Counted from the stretch's first letter, positions 9,401 to 18,577 are shown. The stretch: DNA of 64,000 nucleotides from Desulforapulum autotrophicum (GCA_020723285.1 DYJE01000002.1:1-64000), one strand, 5' to 3'. Made by a program: numbers and translations. Notes: generated by a model not told the origin, from the sequence alone.

Positions 9401-10258
9401 TCAATCAATAAGGCCCAGCCGGGTCAGAAGGGGGGTGGGGTCCACCAGATGTCTGGGGAACCAGCGTTTGTATTTGTTTGTTCCCATAGCCAGGGACAAT
9501 ACCTCGGAAAAATGAAGGGTTGGAATCTGTTGCTTGAGGTTGCAGCGGATTTCCAGGTTGAGCTGGCACATGGAACAGGCGGTGATCAGACAGTCTGCGC
9601 CGGTATCGATCCCGTTCTGGATGATTTCGTTGACGATGGGCGTGATGGCGTCAGGCTTGGCCACGGATAAAAAGGTTCCGCAGCATCGTGACCCGCTGCC
9701 CCAGTCAAGGGCTGTGGCTCCCAGAGATGTTAAAATGGATTCCAGAAGATTGTGATAATTCTCCGCGTGACGCATTTCCGGCGGCCGTGCGAGCATGCAG
9801 CCATAGTAGGGAACGAACTTCAGCCCGTTCAGGGGTTTTTTGATTTCCTTGCTGAGACTGTGGAAATCGATATCTTTCAACAGTTCAAAATAGTGTACGA
9901 TTTTAAGATTCGGGTTGAATGGAACCCCCCATTTTTCATGAAAGCGGTTCTGGAGTTCCGGGTCGTGCAGTGTGTGCAGATGCGCCTGTTTGAGTCTCAA
10001 GGTGCAGCTGGGGCAGGACACGAGCAGAGGCTTGTCCGGCGGTGCAATGGCCAGGTTTCGTGTGGCCAGGTCATGGGCCAGCTCTGAATCCACGCAATGG
10101 GCGGATGAACTTCCGCAGCAGCTCCAGTCCGGAAGTTCTACCAGGTTTATGTTGATCTTTTTAAAGAACTCTTTCAGTGACTCATTGTTCTCTTTTGCGG
10201 ACGTCTTCATGGAACATCCGGGGAAATACGATATTTCGAATGGTTTTAAAGACTTCAT
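9401..10258 (-). CDS. hdrB: Heterodisulfide reductase subunit B-like protein
   Basis: This 285-residue protein has two CCG domains, the hallmark of HdrB. The first runs from PGCSMK to WSCCGS (about residues 14-50) and is followed by CPSC. The second has YYGCMLARP, then SRCCGTF and ACSMCQ. In methanogens HdrB holds two non-cubane [4Fe-4S] clusters that cleave the CoM-S-S-CoB disulfide. In non-methanogenic anaerobes HdrB-like proteins are thought to act on other disulfides or menaquinone-linked carriers. Its ATG follows the hdrC stop with no gap (TAGATG), so the two are translationally coupled. No hdrA is nearby. The substrate is unknown. Confidence 0.88.
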   Translation of the reverse strand: MKSLKPFEISYFPGCSMKTSAKENNESLKEFFKKININLVELPDWSCCGSSSAHCVDSELAHDLATRNLAIAPPDKPLLVSCPSCTLRLKQAHLHTLHDPELQNRFHEKWGVPFNPNLKIVHYFELLKDIDFHSLSKEIKKPLNGLKFVPYYGCMLARPPEMRHAENYHNLLESILTSLGATALDWGSGSRCCGTFLSVAKPDAITPIVNEIIQNGIDTGADCLITACSMCQLNLEIRCNLKQQIPTLHFSEVLSLAMGTNKYKRWFPRHLVDPTPLLTRLGLID

Positions 10259-10789
10259 CTAACTCGCCTTGTTGAAGAGTTTTTTAACTTCGGGCAGCTC
10301 CTTCACTTTGGAAGCCCTTAAATCCAGTTTCCGTTTGGCGAGCATTCGAAGTCCGATGTCCATGTCGCTGAACAGGTCCCTCTGGACGAGCTTGTAACGC
10401 ATCATGATCTCAAGTTTGTGGGTTCTGCCGTAACGTTTGATGGAATTCAGCACCGCATTGTGGAAGTTGTTGACGTTGGGTTCAGGAATTCTACGGTTTT
10501 CTTTGATGGCGATCTGCCTTACGGCGTCCATGACAGCAGGAATGTCGATGGCGTTGGGGCAGTTGGTGCTGCATGTGTTGCAGCCCACGCAGAGCCAGGG
10601 TCCTGATGCTTGAAGGGCTTCTTCTCTGAAACCGGTTTGTACCATTCGGATGATGGCATGGGGTTTTACATCCATGATATGCTGAAACTGGCACCCACTG
10701 GAACATGTCATGCAGCTGAAACACCGGGTGAGGGTTGTTTTGGACAAGGCCATCACTTCTTTGGCGAAATTCGTATCACATGATTTCAT
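10259..10789 (-). CDS. hdrC: Heterodisulfide reductase subunit C-like ferredoxin
   Basis: This 176-residue protein carries two [4Fe-4S] binding motifs. The first is CFSCMTCSSGC (Cys23, 26, 29 and 33) and the second is CVGCNTCSTNCP. The spacing and the following helical C-terminus match HdrC, the electron-transfer partner that feeds HdrB. There is no membrane segment, so the pair is cytoplasmic unless docked to another complex. It is the first gene of a two-gene unit with hdrB, with no intervening bases. The upstream 330 bp contain no gene and must hold the promoter. Confidence 0.87.
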   Translation of the reverse strand: MKSCDTNFAKEVMALSKTTLTRCFSCMTCSSGCQFQHIMDVKPHAIIRMVQTGFREEALQASGPWLCVGCNTCSTNCPNAIDIPAVMDAVRQIAIKENRRIPEPNVNNFHNAVLNSIKRYGRTHKLEIMMRYKLVQRDLFSDMDIGLRMLAKRKLDLRASKVKELPEVKKLFNKAS

Positions 10790-11118
10790 TTGTTAACCTT
10801 GACTCCCCATAGTGCACGATAGAACGACTGTAAAAGAATGAGTGTTCTAAGCGCAATATTTTCAATACATTATAATTCTCATCACTGTGCGAAGAATTTT
10901 GTACGTTACATGATTAAGCCGCATTGCACAAGACAAATTTGAAATGTCTGTCGAGAACAATGTTTATAGTCAAATTCACGTCATCAGAAAATCTTTTGCA
11001 CTAAAAAATAAAAAAACCATTTAGATTTTAAGCAAAAAATATGCCTGCAATGATTTTATGGGCATAAAAGGAAGTGCATGAGACATGCACTTCCATAAAA
11101 GATGTCATGGAATAACCG
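10790..11118. other. Intergenic region between hdrC and the sensor kinase gene
   Basis: This gene-free stretch is A/T-rich. Its right end carries the terminator hairpin for the kinase gene (11070-11094), and its left end must contain the hdrCB promoter on the minus strand. I see no RNA gene, repeat or open frame of note. Confidence 0.6.
11070..11094. terminator. Strong hairpin after the sensor kinase gene
   Basis: A perfect 11-bp stem with a 3-nt loop (GGAAGTGCATG, AGA, CATGCACTTCC) lies about 25 bp beyond the stop of the kinase gene at 11119. On the minus strand it is followed by TTTTATG, a short T-rich tract. This is probably the terminator of the regulator-kinase operon. Confidence 0.6.
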
Positions 11119-12522
11119 TCATTCCATATCAAGAGGTAGTAGGATGTGAACAACAAGCCCACCGTTTTCGGAGTTTTCCACGGTGAGATCTCCGTGGTGG
11201 AGGCTTACAGCCCGTTTTGCAATAGAAAGACCCAGCCCGGTTCCTCCCTTTGATCGATCACGAGAGTCTTCGATGCGGTAAAAAGGCTTGAACAAATGGG
11301 GCAGTGCCGAATCAGGAACTCCAGGCCCCTGGTCTTTCACTGTGATGCAGATCCAGGACAGCTCAATCCCCGCTCTTGTCGCGGTGATGGTCACTCCCAT
11401 ACCTTCTGAGCTGTACCTGAGTGCGTTTCTGACGATGTTTTCTATGGCCCTGTGCAGCATCTCGGGATAACCGGAATAGGGAAGGGTTTCGGGAACATCC
11501 ACCGTGATTTCGATATGTCTGGCCTGGGCTTCGAAACGTGCGTCATCGGCAATTTCACGAATGATCAGACTGACATCCATGGATTCAGGATCTCTATGGG
11601 CCCCGCTTTCCAGCCGTGCCAGAGTCAGGATCTGGCCGATCATGATGTTAAGCCGTTCGGTTTCCATGCCAATGCGGTCAAGCTGGGGAAAGACATCTTC
11701 GCTCCCCCTTTGCCGTGCCAGCTCAAGGGCGACAGTGAGTCGCGCGAGGGGTGATCTGAGTTCGTGGGAAATATCACGGATCAGCTGTTTCTGGCTTTCC
11801 ACAAGACATTCGATTTTTTCCGCCATCCGGTCGAAATCCTGGCCAAGGTCACCGATTTCGTCGGAACGTTTGCCCATGACCGGTGAGACACGTGAGCTCA
11901 GGTCTCCTTCTCCAAGTTTTCGCGCTGCAATTCTCAGATTGTCAAGAGGGATGGTGAGATGACGTGCCAAAGCGTAACAGATGGTTCCGCAAAGCAGGAA
12001 AGACACAAGAATTCTCAACCAGAAATCTTTCGGAAGGGGGAATCTTCTGTCAAAGGGGTCGTTTGAGGGAAGAGAAAGGCTGATTGCCGCCACATACCGC
12101 CTGTTGTTCTTGTCTGAAAAGATTCGGGCGGCTATAAGCGTGTTTTTGTCTCTGGCAATACCGGCCGGGGACGACGGGGACAGCCGTTTGACAAGTCCCG
12201 TAATCGGTTCCGGTATTTTTTGTGGGGAGATAGGGACGTATTCGTCTGTGAAAAGAAAAAGGCTTGAATGGGTCAGTGTTCCCAGTTTTTTTTCATAGGC
12301 GTCAAGCCCCCTGATTCCGTCAGTTGACAGGGTGTCCGCCGCTTCAAGGCTGTATAACCCCAGGATATCGTATACCAGCAGTTTTTCCCTTTCGTGGATG
12401 TGCTGCCTGTGCATTTTTACAGGACCCGAGGATGAAAAAACAGCAAGAGCCACAGTGATGACCATAGACAAAAGTATGATGGTTCCGGCTCCCAGAAAGA
12501 GTTTGGTAAAAAGACGTTTCAT
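11119..12522 (-). CDS. CpxA-like sensor histidine kinase
   Basis: This 467-residue membrane sensor kinase has a first membrane segment at about residues 7-30. A periplasmic sensor region of ~135 residues follows, then a second membrane segment at about 168-187 and a HAMP linker. The HisKA domain has the phospho-acceptor His253 in ISHELRSPLARL. The ATPase domain carries an N box (IVRNALRYS), a G1 box (DQGPGVP) and a G2 box (GGTGLGLS). Domain order and phospho-acceptor context resemble CpxA. It overlaps the response-regulator gene by 4 bp and is the second gene of that operon. The pair faces a TolC/MacAB-type export operon, suggesting envelope-stress or export-substrate sensing; the ligand is unknown. 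Confidence 0.88.
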   Translation of the reverse strand: MKRLFTKLFLGAGTIILLSMVITVALAVFSSSGPVKMHRQHIHEREKLLVYDILGLYSLEAADTLSTDGIRGLDAYEKKLGTLTHSSLFLFTDEYVPISPQKIPEPITGLVKRLSPSSPAGIARDKNTLIAARIFSDKNNRRYVAAISLSLPSNDPFDRRFPLPKDFWLRILVSFLLCGTICYALARHLTIPLDNLRIAARKLGEGDLSSRVSPVMGKRSDEIGDLGQDFDRMAEKIECLVESQKQLIRDISHELRSPLARLTVALELARQRGSEDVFPQLDRIGMETERLNIMIGQILTLARLESGAHRDPESMDVSLIIREIADDARFEAQARHIEITVDVPETLPYSGYPEMLHRAIENIVRNALRYSSEGMGVTITATRAGIELSWICITVKDQGPGVPDSALPHLFKPFYRIEDSRDRSKGGTGLGLSIAKRAVSLHHGDLTVENSENGGLVVHILLPLDME

Positions 12523-13262
12523 GTGTCACCTTCCATACGGTCTTGGTCATGCTTGAACGCTGTGAAAAGGTAACCCACGCCCCGAACGGATTTGATCCGA
12601 TCCGGAGGATGAGGATCATGAGCCTGATTATCAACTGCCAGCTTTTTTCTAAGACTGCTTACATGAACATCGATACTTCGGTCAAAGACCGCCAGTTTTC
12701 GGCCGAGAACTCGTTCAGCCAGTTCTTCACGGCTGACCACGTGACCTTTGGCGCTCATGAGAACGTGGAGAAGAGAAAACTCAACGGAGGTAAGCTGGAG
12801 CGAGAAACCCTGAACCGAAACGTGGCGACGTGCAGGATCGAGGCGAAGGCCGCCGTCTTCCAGAAGTTCTTCCGCCGTTGTGTCACGAGGGATGACAATG
12901 GGCTCGGTCCTGCGCTGCACAGCTCTGATCCTGGCCACCAGTTCCCTGGGATTGAAGGGTTTGGCAAGATAATCGTCTGCCCCCATTTCAAGGCCCACAA
13001 TGCGGTCCACATCGTCTCCTCGGGCTGTGAGCATGATCACAGGTGTTCGTGACTGTTCACGGATTCGTCGAAGAACCTCGAACCCGTTCATGCCCGGAAG
13101 CATGACATCGAGGATCACGAGGCTGTATTCGCAGCTGAAAACACGTTTAAGCCCTGATTCTGAATCATGGGCTGTTTCGATTCTGAAACCTTCCGGCTCA
13201 AGATAATCTTTCAGGAGAGAGCAAAGCTCGATGTCATCGTCGATGATCAAAACACGATTCAT
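12519..13262 (-). CDS. CpxR-like OmpR-family response regulator
   Basis: This 247-residue response regulator has a receiver domain with the acidic cluster DDD at residues 8-10, the phospho-acceptor Asp52 (LVILDVMLPG), the TA pair in MLTARG and the KPF lysine. A winged-helix DNA-binding domain of the OmpR/PhoB type follows (about residues 145-240, ending SVRGVGYLF). Stretches such as VIMLTARG, GADDYLAKPFN and RELVARIRA are very close to E. coli CpxR as I recall it. It is divergent from the exporter operon, and a GTAAA-N5-GTAAA element lies in the shared intergenic region. It therefore likely controls both transcription units, including its own. Confidence 0.9.
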   Translation of the reverse strand: MNRVLIIDDDIELCSLLKDYLEPEGFRIETAHDSESGLKRVFSCEYSLVILDVMLPGMNGFEVLRRIREQSRTPVIMLTARGDDVDRIVGLEMGADDYLAKPFNPRELVARIRAVQRRTEPIVIPRDTTAEELLEDGGLRLDPARRHVSVQGFSLQLTSVEFSLLHVLMSAKGHVVSREELAERVLGRKLAVFDRSIDVHVSSLRKKLAVDNQAHDPHPPDRIKSVRGVGYLFTAFKHDQDRMEGDT

Positions 13263-13373
13263 GTTTCACCTGGGAAACGAAATACATTCATGGGAGATCT
13301 GTTAATCCCCTGGGCTAAGGGGTGTTAAAGTTAACGTATGATTATCACTATACTAAAACCAGCGTATTTTGGT

Positions 13374-13420
13374 GTAAAGAAATGTAAAGATGGTATTGAA
13401 TACACTTTACATTTCTTCAC
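13374..13420. promoter_or_regulatory. CpxR-type box within an inverted repeat
   Basis: GTAAA (13374-13378), five bases, then GTAAA (13384-13388) exactly fits the enterobacterial CpxR consensus GTAAA-N(4-8)-GTAAA. The 16-bp arm 13374-13389 recurs in inverted orientation at 13405-13420 with one mismatch, so a symmetric operator of two tandem half-site pairs can be drawn. It sits about 110 bp from the response-regulator start and about 90 bp from the TolC start, where one site could serve both promoters. Confidence 0.65.
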
Positions 13421-13509
13421 TGAAAATTAACAGTGACGGTTTGAGAAGTATGGTATGGTCCAGTCATTGTTAGGCGATGTGAATGATATCAGATTTCAGG
13501 AGCTCATTT

Positions 13510-14865
13510 ATGAAAGAAAATAAAGGTCATCGAATCGGGAAACGGCTGACGGGGTTGATCATGGTTCTGTTTTTTTTGCCCCGGATGTCCCAGGCAGAAA
13601 GCCCGGTAAGCATCATGACATTGAAACAGGCGGTAACCCTTGCCATTGAGCACAACCAGGACCTGAAAACGGCAGGGAACCAGGTGGAAACTTCGGTCAT
13701 TCTCCATGATCAGGACCGGTCGAATTTTTATCCTGACCTGACGGCAAAAGCCGGTGCGGACATGGGCCGCAATACCAGCCCCTCGTCCGACGACAGTCTG
13801 TATCGGTCACTGTCTTTGGCCATCACATCCACAACGAATCTTTTTAACGGTTACGGAGATCAGGCAGCCTACGAAAAATCGGAATACACCCTTTTGTCCA
13901 CCCGTGATGATTACCAGCGGACACGACAGACCGTGATTTTCAATACGGTGTCTGCGTATCTGGATGCTGTGCTCAAAAAGGAACGTATCCGTGTGGCGGA
14001 AGAAAACCTTTCCGACAACCAGAGACAACTTGAGCAGATCGAAGCTTTTTACAAAGCAGGACGACGTCCGGTGACCGACCTGTATCAACAGCAGGCTGAA
14101 GCAGCCGGTGCCAAACTCACACTCCTGACCGCGAAAGCGGAGTGGAACACCGCGAAAATGAAATTACTCGAAATTCTGGGAATTTCAGCACTGACAGCAG
14201 TGGAACTTTCAGGTGTCAGCGATGTGATGAAATCAGACTGGGTGTTTGCAGGCAAGGAAAACCTCACGGCATCGGCATTGGATCAGCGTTATGACATGAA
14301 ATCGAAAAAGAACGAGGTCAAGGCTGCGGATCTTGAAATCAAGAAAGCCGGGGCTGGGTATTATCCTTCCGTCGATCTGGTGTTTCAGCTTTCTTCCACG
14401 TATAGCAGTACAGACAGCCAGGACATGAACGCACAGATGGGTGATGACAATCTTGCTGCCAGCGCCGGAATCAATGTGACCATTCCCATCTTTGACAGGA
14501 ACATCACACGGAACAACGTGAGCAAGGCCAGAATCGCGGAAAGGACAGTCCGTCTTGAACTGGAAAAACTGGAGCGGCAGATCGAGGTGGAAATGGGCGA
14601 TGCACTCGCCAACTACCAGACCGCGACTGAACAGGTGGAGGTGAGCCGGTCGAAGATGGCTTATGCGGACAAGGCTCTTGAATCCACTCGCCAACGCTAC
14701 AAAGCAGGAGCCGCCACCCTCACCGAACTGACCACGGCCCAGTCCAGTGCCGTGGAAGCCCGTTACGATCAGGTGAACGCCGAACTCACAAAAGCGATCA
14801 AAGCCATGACCATCTCTTTTTATAAAGGTGACATGACTGAAATAACCAATCTGGTGGAGAAATGA
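13510..14865 (+). CDS. TolC-family outer-membrane efflux protein
   Basis: This 451-residue protein is an outer-membrane channel of the TolC/OEP family. It has a signal peptide (KENKGHRIGKR, a hydrophobic core, ending SQAES) and two internally related helical halves. Each half carries the usual coiled-coil and beta-strand pattern; RYKAGAATLTELTTAQ in the second half is a common OEP signature, matched by FYKAGRRPVTDLYQQQ in the first. The frame is open from an ATG at 13483, but AGGAG at 13499-13503 points to the ATG at 13510, which also places the signal peptide at the N-terminus. It is the first gene of an export operon and overlaps the adaptor gene by 4 bp. It provides the outer-membrane exit for the MacAB-like pump. 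Confidence 0.92.
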   Translation: MKENKGHRIGKRLTGLIMVLFFLPRMSQAESPVSIMTLKQAVTLAIEHNQDLKTAGNQVETSVILHDQDRSNFYPDLTAKAGADMGRNTSPSSDDSLYRSLSLAITSTTNLFNGYGDQAAYEKSEYTLLSTRDDYQRTRQTVIFNTVSAYLDAVLKKERIRVAEENLSDNQRQLEQIEAFYKAGRRPVTDLYQQQAEAAGAKLTLLTAKAEWNTAKMKLLEILGISALTAVELSGVSDVMKSDWVFAGKENLTASALDQRYDMKSKKNEVKAADLEIKKAGAGYYPSVDLVFQLSSTYSSTDSQDMNAQMGDDNLAASAGINVTIPIFDRNITRNNVSKARIAERTVRLELEKLERQIEVEMGDALANYQTATEQVEVSRSKMAYADKALESTRQRYKAGAATLTELTTAQSSAVEARYDQVNAELTKAIKAMTISFYKGDMTEITNLVEK

Positions 14866-16115
14866 CCATGACAAAGGACGGACGTTCCATACGAAAAAAA
14901 TGGACCCTTGCGGGTTTGATGGTTTTTGTCGGTTTGATCCTAGTATTCGGGTATCGATATGTTTTAAATAGCGACACGTCTGAAATGCAGGCTCTTACGT
15001 ATCAGACGGAAAAAATTATCCGGGGAGACCTTGAAACCGTGGTTTCCAGTACCGGAGCCATCGCTGCCGTGGGAACGGTGGAGATCGGAACCCAGGTGTC
15101 CGGAACCATCCATAAAGTGTTTGTGGATTACAACGATAAAGTCAAGAAAGGTCAGGTCCTGGCGGTTCTTGATCTGGCTCTTTTCGAGTCGACGGTAAAT
15201 GAGGCACAGGCCGGTGTGATGGAATCCGAAGCCAGGCTCAAGCAGGCGGAACTGGAATGTGTCCGTAACAAGCCTCTCGTGGTCTCGGGGAATCTGTCAG
15301 CTCAGGAATGGCTGAGTCTTGAGACCGATAAAAGTCTTGCCGAAGCGGGTCTGCTGTCCGCCAGGGCCTCGCTCAAAAAAGCGAAAACAAATCTCGAAAA
15401 CGCCCGAATTCGTTCACCCATCGATGGTACAGTCATCACACGGGATATCGATGAGGGGCAAACAGTAGCCGCGAGTTACAGTACACCCACACTTTTTGTC
15501 ATCGCCGAAGATCTCTCCCGGGTAGAAATCGAGGCCAACGTGGATGAAAGCGACATCGGTCAGGTCCGGGTCAACCAGGATGTCCGGTTCACGGTGCAGG
15601 CATACCCCGATGAGACTTTCAAAGGCAAGGTCTCCCAGATCCGGATGAAACCCACCACCTTATCCAATGTGGTCACATATACGGTGGTGGTGGACGCTGG
15701 CAACGATCAAGGATACCTCCTTCCCGGCATGACGGCCACCGTGGATTTTATAGTGGCTAAAGCGTCAAAAGCCCTTCTTGTTCCGGCGGGAGCCCTTCGG
15801 TTTAAACCGATGGATCTTGAGAAAAACAAAGAATCCGGAAATATGGAAGCCGTTGTTAAGAAAAAGGGGGGCAACGAACATGCCCCCAGAATTTATACCC
15901 TGAATTCAAGCAACGAACCTGTTCGGTTGAACGTCAGGACAGGTATCAGTGATGGATCCCTGACGGTTATCGAAGAAGACGACACGATCACAGAGGGCAT
16001 GGTTGTGATCACCGGTGTGAAAACGGAAAAGGCCAAAGCCAAAACGAACCTGTTTTCAAAACTGGCTCCCCCAAGGCCGGGTAAAGGTCACAGTGGCCCT
16101 CGGGGTATGCGGTAA
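14862..16115 (+). CDS. macA: Periplasmic adaptor protein, MacA-like (HlyD/RND family)
   Basis: This 417-residue membrane-fusion protein has an N-terminal membrane anchor (about residues 14-32). It then shows the lipoyl half VEIGTQVSGTIHKVFVDYND, a helical hairpin, the second lipoyl half (ARIRSPIDGTVITRDIDEGQTV), a beta-barrel domain and a membrane-proximal domain. It joins the inner-membrane ABC transporter to the TolC channel. An insert of charged residues around 325-345 (LEKNKESGNMEAVVKKKGG) and a basic C-terminal tail are slightly unusual. It overlaps the TolC gene by 4 bp and precedes the ABC ATPase gene by 12 bp, consistent with one operon. Confidence 0.92.
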   Translation: MTMTKDGRSIRKKWTLAGLMVFVGLILVFGYRYVLNSDTSEMQALTYQTEKIIRGDLETVVSSTGAIAAVGTVEIGTQVSGTIHKVFVDYNDKVKKGQVLAVLDLALFESTVNEAQAGVMESEARLKQAELECVRNKPLVVSGNLSAQEWLSLETDKSLAEAGLLSARASLKKAKTNLENARIRSPIDGTVITRDIDEGQTVAASYSTPTLFVIAEDLSRVEIEANVDESDIGQVRVNQDVRFTVQAYPDETFKGKVSQIRMKPTTLSNVVTYTVVVDAGNDQGYLLPGMTATVDFIVAKASKALLVPAGALRFKPMDLEKNKESGNMEAVVKKKGGNEHAPRIYTLNSSNEPVRLNVRTGISDGSLTVIEEDDTITEGMVVITGVKTEKAKAKTNLFSKLAPPRPGKGHSGPRGMR

Positions 16116-16127
16116 CAAGGAAAAAAT

Positions 16128-16916
16128 GTGATTGAAAGAACCGGTCATTTATCTGTGTCACAGAAAGGCATAAGAAACATGGAGACCATCCGTCTCACCA
16201 GCATTTACAAAACATTTGATCTTGGAGGTGAAACTGTCAAGGCTCTGGACGGCGTGTCCCTTGATATTTCACCGGGAGAATTTCTGGCTGTCATGGGCGC
16301 GTCGGGATCTGGGAAATCCACATTGATGAACATTATGGGCTGTCTGGATCAGGCAAGCCGGGGAGAGTATTATCTGGAAGGCATCCGGGTGGACACCATG
16401 AATCGTAACCAGCTTGCGGACATTCGGAACAGGAAGATCGGTTTCGTGTTTCAGGGTTTCAATCTTCTTCCCCGGACATCGGCCCTTGAAAATGTGGAAC
16501 TGCCGTTGTTGTACAGTCGGACGGGTTCCAGGAAAAAAAGCCGTGACAGGGCGGTTGCGGCTCTTGAAATGGTCGGTCTTGCTCACCGGCTCGATCATCA
16601 TCCCAACCAGCTTTCGGGTGGACAACAGCAGCGAGTGGCCATTGCACGAGCCCTGGTGAACGATCCGGCCATTATCCTTGCCGACGAACCCACGGGCAAC
16701 CTGGACAGCCGCACCACTGTAGATGTTCTGTCTGTCTTCCAGGCGCTGAACGATAAGGGGATCACATTGATTCTCGTGACACACGAACCAGATGTGGCTT
16801 TGTATGCCAGACGGATTGTGACCATGAAAGATGGAAAAATCCAGTCTGACAGGAATGTTGAAAACAGAACGCTGGCCGGAAGCTTGGGTGCGGACTCGGG
16901 GCCGTGGGAGGTATAG
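16128..16916 (+). CDS. ABC transporter ATP-binding protein, MacB/LolD type
   Basis: This 262-residue ATPase has Walker A GASGSGKST, a Q-loop (VFQGFNLLP), the signature LSGGQQQRVAIARA, Walker B IILADEPTGNLD and the switch His in VTHEP. The sequence is of the MacB/LolD/YknY class that powers mechanotransmission pumps and exporters. In E. coli this domain is fused to the permease; here it is a separate gene. A GTG at 16128 has an AAGGA site 7-8 bp upstream. An ATG at 16179 (METIRLTSIYKTF) is where homology begins, so the first 17 residues may not be translated. Confidence 0.93.
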   Translation: MIERTGHLSVSQKGIRNMETIRLTSIYKTFDLGGETVKALDGVSLDISPGEFLAVMGASGSGKSTLMNIMGCLDQASRGEYYLEGIRVDTMNRNQLADIRNRKIGFVFQGFNLLPRTSALENVELPLLYSRTGSRKKSRDRAVAALEMVGLAHRLDHHPNQLSGGQQQRVAIARALVNDPAIILADEPTGNLDSRTTVDVLSVFQALNDKGITLILVTHEPDVALYARRIVTMKDGKIQSDRNVENRTLAGSLGADSGPWEV

Positions 16917-16922
16917 GGTTTT

Positions 16923-18140
16923 ATGAAATGGCGCAAGCTGATCAAAGTGGCATTCCAGAGCATTCTGAAAAACAGGATGCGCAGCCTGTTAACCACGCTG
17001 GGCATGATCATCGGCGTGGCGTCGGTGATCTCTCTTCTGGCTCTGGGCAAGGGATCCCAGGACGACATCAGGAAACAGGTGGCGTCCCTTGGGACCAACA
17101 TGATCATCATCCATCCCGGAAGCTCGTTTTCAGGCGGCGTCCGGGGTGGTTCAGGCTCACAGGCCACCCTGACACTCGACGACGTGGATTCTTTGAAGAA
17201 CGAACCGGAGCTGATCCGTTATGTTTCGCCGGATATCCGCCTTTCCGAACAGGTCATTGCTGGCAAGACCAACTGGAGCACCCAGGTCAACGGGGTGTCG
17301 GTGGATTACCTGAAAATCAGAAACTACACCCTTTCGGCCGGTTCATTCTTTACAGCCAGGGATGTGAAAGCCAAATCCAAGGTGGCGGTTCTGGGTAAAA
17401 CCGTGTCGGATGAGCTGTTTCCGGGGCAGGACCCTGTGGGGACACGAATCCGGGTGAGAAATGTCCCTTTTACGGTGATCGGAACACTTTCAGGCAAAGG
17501 CCAGAGCAGCATGGGCATGGATCAGGATGATATTGTCCTGATTCCTGAATCCACGGCTCTTTACAGGCTTTCCGACGGAAAGACCATAAGGGCTGTGGTG
17601 TTGTCCGCTGTCTCCGAAGAAAAGATGAATGATGCCCAGGCCCGAGCCACCGAGATCTTAAGGAGAAATCACAAGCTCAAGGATGATGACGAAGACGATT
17701 TCCACATAAGCAATCAGACGGAAATCATCAGCATGGCCGGCAAAGTGACAGGAACACTTACCGCACTTTTAAGCGCCATCGCCGGGGTATCCCTTCTGGT
17801 GGGCGGTATCGGTATCATGAACATCATGCTGGTTTCCGTGACGGAAAGGACTCGGGAAATCGGAATCCGCATGGCCATCGGTGCCCGGGGAGCCGATATT
17901 CTGATCCAGTTTCTCATCGAGGCGGTGATTTTAAGTCTTATCGGCGGGATTATCGGAATTCTTGCCGGGTTGGGAATCGCATATGGAATTGGCTCGGCCA
18001 TGGGGGCATCGGTTCTTGTGGATCCGTCCATCATCGTTCTTGCCGTGGCGTTCACCGCGGCGGTAGGCGTTTTTTTCGGGTTCTATCCTGCGAGGAAAGC
18101 GGCGGGTCTCAACCCCATCGATGCCCTGCGTTACGAATAA
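16923..18140 (+). CDS. ABC transporter permease, MacB/FtsX family
   Basis: This 405-residue permease has the MacB/FtsX layout. One membrane segment lies near residues 20-42 (RSLLTTLGMIIGVASVISLL). A periplasmic core domain of about 230 residues follows, then three C-terminal membrane segments, with the conserved ERTREIGIRMAIGAR loop between the first two. It starts 6 bp after the ATPase gene and completes a TolC-adaptor-ATPase-permease set. MacB systems export macrolides, toxins, heme or lipoprotein-like substrates; nothing here fixes the substrate. Its last 10 bp overlap the tail of a convergent gene. Confidence 0.92.
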   Translation: MKWRKLIKVAFQSILKNRMRSLLTTLGMIIGVASVISLLALGKGSQDDIRKQVASLGTNMIIIHPGSSFSGGVRGGSGSQATLTLDDVDSLKNEPELIRYVSPDIRLSEQVIAGKTNWSTQVNGVSVDYLKIRNYTLSAGSFFTARDVKAKSKVAVLGKTVSDELFPGQDPVGTRIRVRNVPFTVIGTLSGKGQSSMGMDQDDIVLIPESTALYRLSDGKTIRAVVLSAVSEEKMNDAQARATEILRRNHKLKDDDEDDFHISNQTEIISMAGKVTGTLTALLSAIAGVSLLVGGIGIMNIMLVSVTERTREIGIRMAIGARGADILIQFLIEAVILSLIGGIIGILAGLGIAYGIGSAMGASVLVDPSIIVLAVAFTAAVGVFFGFYPARKAAGLNPIDALRYE

Positions 18141-18577
18141 GAGGGCAGGATAGGGACATTCTGCCACATTTCGTCATCCCAGATGCGTGCGAAACGGGTG
18201 TTCATGATAAAGGCCAACCAGACCTGTTCCAGTGATGTGAAATGTTTGTTCGCGGGAGTTCCACTGTTGCCGTATGGCAACTTCACCCATTCGTAGAACT
18301 GGAATGATATGTCTCTGAAACAGCATCCCTGGATCTGGGCCGCTTCGATCAACTGATCAAGCTTGGGCAGCCATATCAAAGGGGACAGCGTCGTGACCTT
18401 GTTTCCCGCCTTGATTTCGAAACCCTTGCGTATGGTTTCATTTTTGGAGGTTCCCGGAACATAGCACAGAACATCTCCGGTCAGGCCTTTGTAAAAATCG
18501 CCGGCTTTCGGATTCCATAAGCTCTGGATTTCTTTTGACCTCCTGCACATTTCTATATATTGTCTGCTCTTGTCCAT
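18131..18577 (-). CDS. Hypothetical protein
   Basis: This frame encodes about 148 residues if the ATG at 18577 (MDKSRQYIEMCRRSKEIQ) is used. The frame stays open to an ATG at 18616, but the added 13 residues have no ribosome site. The protein is soluble and rich in aromatic residues (several Trp, Phe and Tyr), with three Cys in the middle (VLC, then GCC). I do not recognise the family. It converges on the permease gene and overlaps its 3' end by 10 bp, and its start faces the ABC-F gene 64 bp away, so promoters must share that gap. Confidence 0.6.
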   Translation of the reverse strand: MDKSRQYIEMCRRSKEIQSLWNPKAGDFYKGLTGDVLCYVPGTSKNETIRKGFEIKAGNKVTTLSPLIWLPKLDQLIEAAQIQGCCFRDISFQFYEWVKLPYGNSGTPANKHFTSLEQVWLAFIMNTRFARIWDDEMWQNVPILPSYS

